From the NCBI RefSeq assembly GCF_963676735.1, contig NZ_OY781464.1, positions 3,691,001-3,755,000 of the forward strand: a DNA stretch of 64,000 nucleotides, given 5' to 3'. How positions within the stretch are numbered: the stretch's first letter is position 1; the number at the start of each line of letters is the position of its first letter. The notes below the pieces were generated by a model, which was not told where the DNA came from, ran no database searches, and worked only from the letters and a program-made list of their open reading frames with translations. Positions 62,236 to 64,000 of the stretch are shown here, in pieces. The stretch comes from an uncultured Draconibacterium sp. GTDB taxonomy: Bacteria; Bacteroidota; Bacteroidia; Bacteroidales; Prolixibacteraceae. Made by a program: the position numbers and the translations under genes.

Positions 62236-63087
62236 CTATTTTAACCTACTTCTTGTAAGCGATATTGCTTGACCTAAATACTCCTTTGGAGCCACATCAT
62301 TACTTTTTTCTAGATATGGCAGCGCCGTTTTGTAATCCCCTTCGGCCTTTTTGATTTCCTCGGTGTATTTGTGAAAGTCAAGGCGAGTTGGCTCCGTTAA
62401 GCTTTTGTACTTCTTATTGGCTTTGTCGAAAACAGCAGAAGCCTTATTATAATACAACAGTCCTAACTGGCGGTTGGCCTTCTCATTATCCGGATGCTCT
62501 GCTAAAATATCCATCAGCACTTCAATACCCGCAGCATCTTGATTGGTATTAAGAAGAGCCACACCTTTAAAATAGAGCGCAGTAACGTCATGTGGATTAA
62601 GTTCGAGTAGCTCTTCAGCAGTTTGCAAAGTTTCGGAGTATCTTTTATTATTGTAATAAAAGTACATTAGTTTTAAAGTGTATTTTTTAGCGAGTTCCGG
62701 TTTATCTTTTAATCGAACCAGAACCTTTTCTATGGTTTCCAGATCTTCATGCTTTTTAGCAAGATTTAACTGCTGCTCGATAACTGCTTGGTCAGCAGCC
62801 CCATATTCAATAGCAATATTGTTGTATTTTATAATTGCTTTTTCATCCTGAAGCTCGTTTGCACACATACTGCAAATAGTAGCCGTCCATATAATTTTTA
62901 ACGAATCGGTACTTCCTTGCTCAAAAGCTTTGTCATATATATATAAAGCTTTCTCTAAATTGCCTGAATTTACTTTTTCTTGTGCAGAATCACACAAGGT
63001 ATTAAAAGTGTTTTGACCGAATCCGGCAACTACAATTAGCTTAAAAAGTGACAGGAGTACGGTTTTTCTAAATAAACTTTGTGTCAT
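62236..63087 (-). CDS. Exported TPR-repeat protein
   Basis: Protein of 283 residues with a signal peptide ending at VAGFGQ (~25). Most of the rest is tetratricopeptide-like helical pairs: SGNLEKALYIYDKAFEQG, NNKRYSETLQTAEELLELNPHDVTALYFKGVALLNT and HPDNEKANRQLGLLYYNKAS. The last ~60 residues are charged. It is a periplasmic protein-contact scaffold by pattern; partner unknown. It stands between the fucosidase and the 4Fe-4S operon with its own probable promoter. Confidence 0.9.
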   Translation of the reverse strand: MTQSLFRKTVLLSLFKLIVVAGFGQNTFNTLCDSAQEKVNSGNLEKALYIYDKAFEQGSTDSLKIIWTATICSMCANELQDEKAIIKYNNIAIEYGAADQAVIEQQLNLAKKHEDLETIEKVLVRLKDKPELAKKYTLKLMYFYYNNKRYSETLQTAEELLELNPHDVTALYFKGVALLNTNQDAAGIEVLMDILAEHPDNEKANRQLGLLYYNKASAVFDKANKKYKSLTEPTRLDFHKYTEEIKKAEGDYKTALPYLEKSNDVAPKEYLGQAISLTRSRLK

Positions 63088-63127
63088 TACTTTTTACATA
63101 CAATTTTAGTTGAAAAACAATTATACC

Positions 63128-63135
63128 CAAATATA
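63128..63135 (-). promoter_or_regulatory. -7 promoter box (TATATTTG) of the TPR gene
   Basis: Exact TAnnTTTG on the - strand, 40 bases before the ATG at 63087, with an ATTG near the -33 position. Confidence 0.45.
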
Positions 63136-63278
63136 CTTAAACTTTTATCACTACAATTTCGAACAAAATATATTGCTTACAAATCATAGGAATAAAGTTA
63201 TGATTCTGGAAGGGTCAACAAGAAAAAAGCCTTCAGAAACTGCAGACCTTTTTGTTTCAAGAACATTACTAAACTATA

Positions 63279-64000
63279 CTATTTAATTCGAAATACAAAA
63301 GCATGCTCACAAGGCTTTGTTTCGGGTAATTCAATCTCCAGGGCATTTTTATTCTGTTTCCATTTTAAATCAGCAGCTGAACCTATCAACTCTACTCCTT
63401 CAATTTTTCCGTTATAAAAGCTTGCCCCCAATGATTTTATTGCCAAAACTCCCGATTCGGGCCATCCCATGGCTATGGCATACAGCTGCCCTTTGCGTGT
63501 GGTAAAGCGGATATCCTCATCACCAAAACCCTTAAATTTCATGTCGGCCAGGTGTCCTTTTAGGGTTTCTGTCGGGCCTTCGCCATAAATTAACCAGGGG
63601 CGACTTTCGTATATTGCCTCACCATTTAGTTTCAACCATTTTCCCATTTCACGCAGGCGTTGTTTTTGCGTTTCAGGAATATAACCATCGGGATGCGGTG
63701 CAACATTTAACAAGAGGCAGCCATTTTTACTTACAATATCAACAAGGTCGTCTATTAGGCGGTTGGTTGTATAACATTCCAAGTCGGTTGACCAGGTCCA
63801 CGAAGTGTTCGATACCGAATTGTCGGTTAACCAGGGCTCCGGGTAAATTTCAGGCATACGCGCACGCTCCAGGTCAACTGTACCGGTGCCCAACGGAAAA
63901 TCAGGACGTTTAAAAGTCAATACAAATTCCTGCTGCTTTTTCTCGGCATGATTGTAGGCATAAGCCATCATCTGGCGGCGCACTTCCTCCGAAAGAATCT
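63279..64000 (-). CDS. Alpha-L-fucosidase (GH29), C-terminal part (runs off right edge)
   Basis: About 240 codons of the C-terminal half; the reading frame is open to the window end (ILSEEVRRQMMAYAYNHAEK at its start), so the true start lies outside. GH29 features are EIYPEPWLTDNSVSNTSWTW, LIDDLVDIVSKNGCLLLNVAPHPDGYIP, LREMGKWLKLNGEAIYESRPW and then the beta-sandwich domain to FVFRIK. The catalytic nucleophile Asp is not visible. It should remove alpha-L-fucose from glycans outside the cytoplasm. The GTG at 63983 is not a start. Confidence 0.95.
   Translation of the reverse strand, partial: ILSEEVRRQMMAYAYNHAEKKQQEFVLTFKRPDFPLGTGTVDLERARMPEIYPEPWLTDNSVSNTSWTWSTDLECYTTNRLIDDLVDIVSKNGCLLLNVAPHPDGYIPETQKQRLREMGKWLKLNGEAIYESRPWLIYGEGPTETLKGHLADMKFKGFGDEDIRFTTRKGQLYAIAMGWPESGVLAIKSLGASFYNGKIEGVELIGSAADLKWKQNKNALEIELPETKPCEHAFVFRIK

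Overview
The window looks like chromosomal DNA of an AT-rich member of the Bacteroidota, probably a marine or sediment relative of the Marinilabiliales/Prolixibacteraceae; that placement is an inference from gene content. The evidence is two SusC/SusD outer-membrane import pairs, a type IX secretion sorting domain, many exported enzymes and lipoproteins, Bacteroidota-type promoters (TTTG, 18-19 bases, TAnnTTTG) and several AraC-type regulators. No rRNA, phage, insertion sequence or CRISPR array was seen.

Layout. 1-0.86 kb: start of a GH2 beta-galactosidase running off the left edge. 1-17 kb: an AraC regulator divergent from a carbohydrate locus on the + strand: a uroporphyrinogen-decarboxylase-like protein, two DUF6807 (PmoA-like) proteins, a Tat-exported Gfo/Idh/MocA oxidoreductase, a ThuA-domain protein, SusC, SusD, a DUF2264 protein and a lipoprotein Gfo/Idh/MocA oxidoreductase. 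It holds no classical glycosidase, so it may serve an oxidative (keto-sugar) route. 17-28 kb: a four-domain sulfur-transfer flavoprotein with a Crp/Fnr-like box, two overlapping M28 peptidases, an M48 lipoprotein peptidase, a small beta-barrel protein, a membrane protein, tRNA-Phe, an M16 peptidase and an O-methyltransferase. 28-47 kb: housekeeping and signalling genes: a hybrid histidine kinase, RicT, a DUF4105/Lnb-like lipoprotein acyltransferase candidate, MutS, a tRNA Gly-Leu-Gly cluster, a nitrilase-fold amidase, an AraC regulator, an SDR, a small HTH protein preceded by a phased 21-base repeat array, a lone receiver domain, a 2-hydroxyacid dehydrogenase, a Nudix hydrolase, a DUF2723 membrane protein and tRNA-Gln.

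47-62 kb (all - strand): a membrane-anchored AraC regulator lies just downstream of a probable operon of six genes, read from 61.9 to 48.3 kb: a membrane 4Fe-4S protein with an HMA-like domain, a giant ELWxxDGT-repeat T9SS cargo protein made of a 432-residue tandem duplication, SusC, SusD, a surface lipoprotein and a zinc metalloprotease. This is the best candidate for an undescribed system: a surface protein/peptide (or metal-complex) capture and processing machine tied to an inner-membrane electron-transfer protein. 62-64 kb: a TPR protein and the C-terminal part of a GH29 alpha-L-fucosidase running off the right edge.

Three genes (mutS and two AraC regulators) have an exact -7 promoter box only 5-7 bases before the start codon, which suggests leaderless mRNAs.
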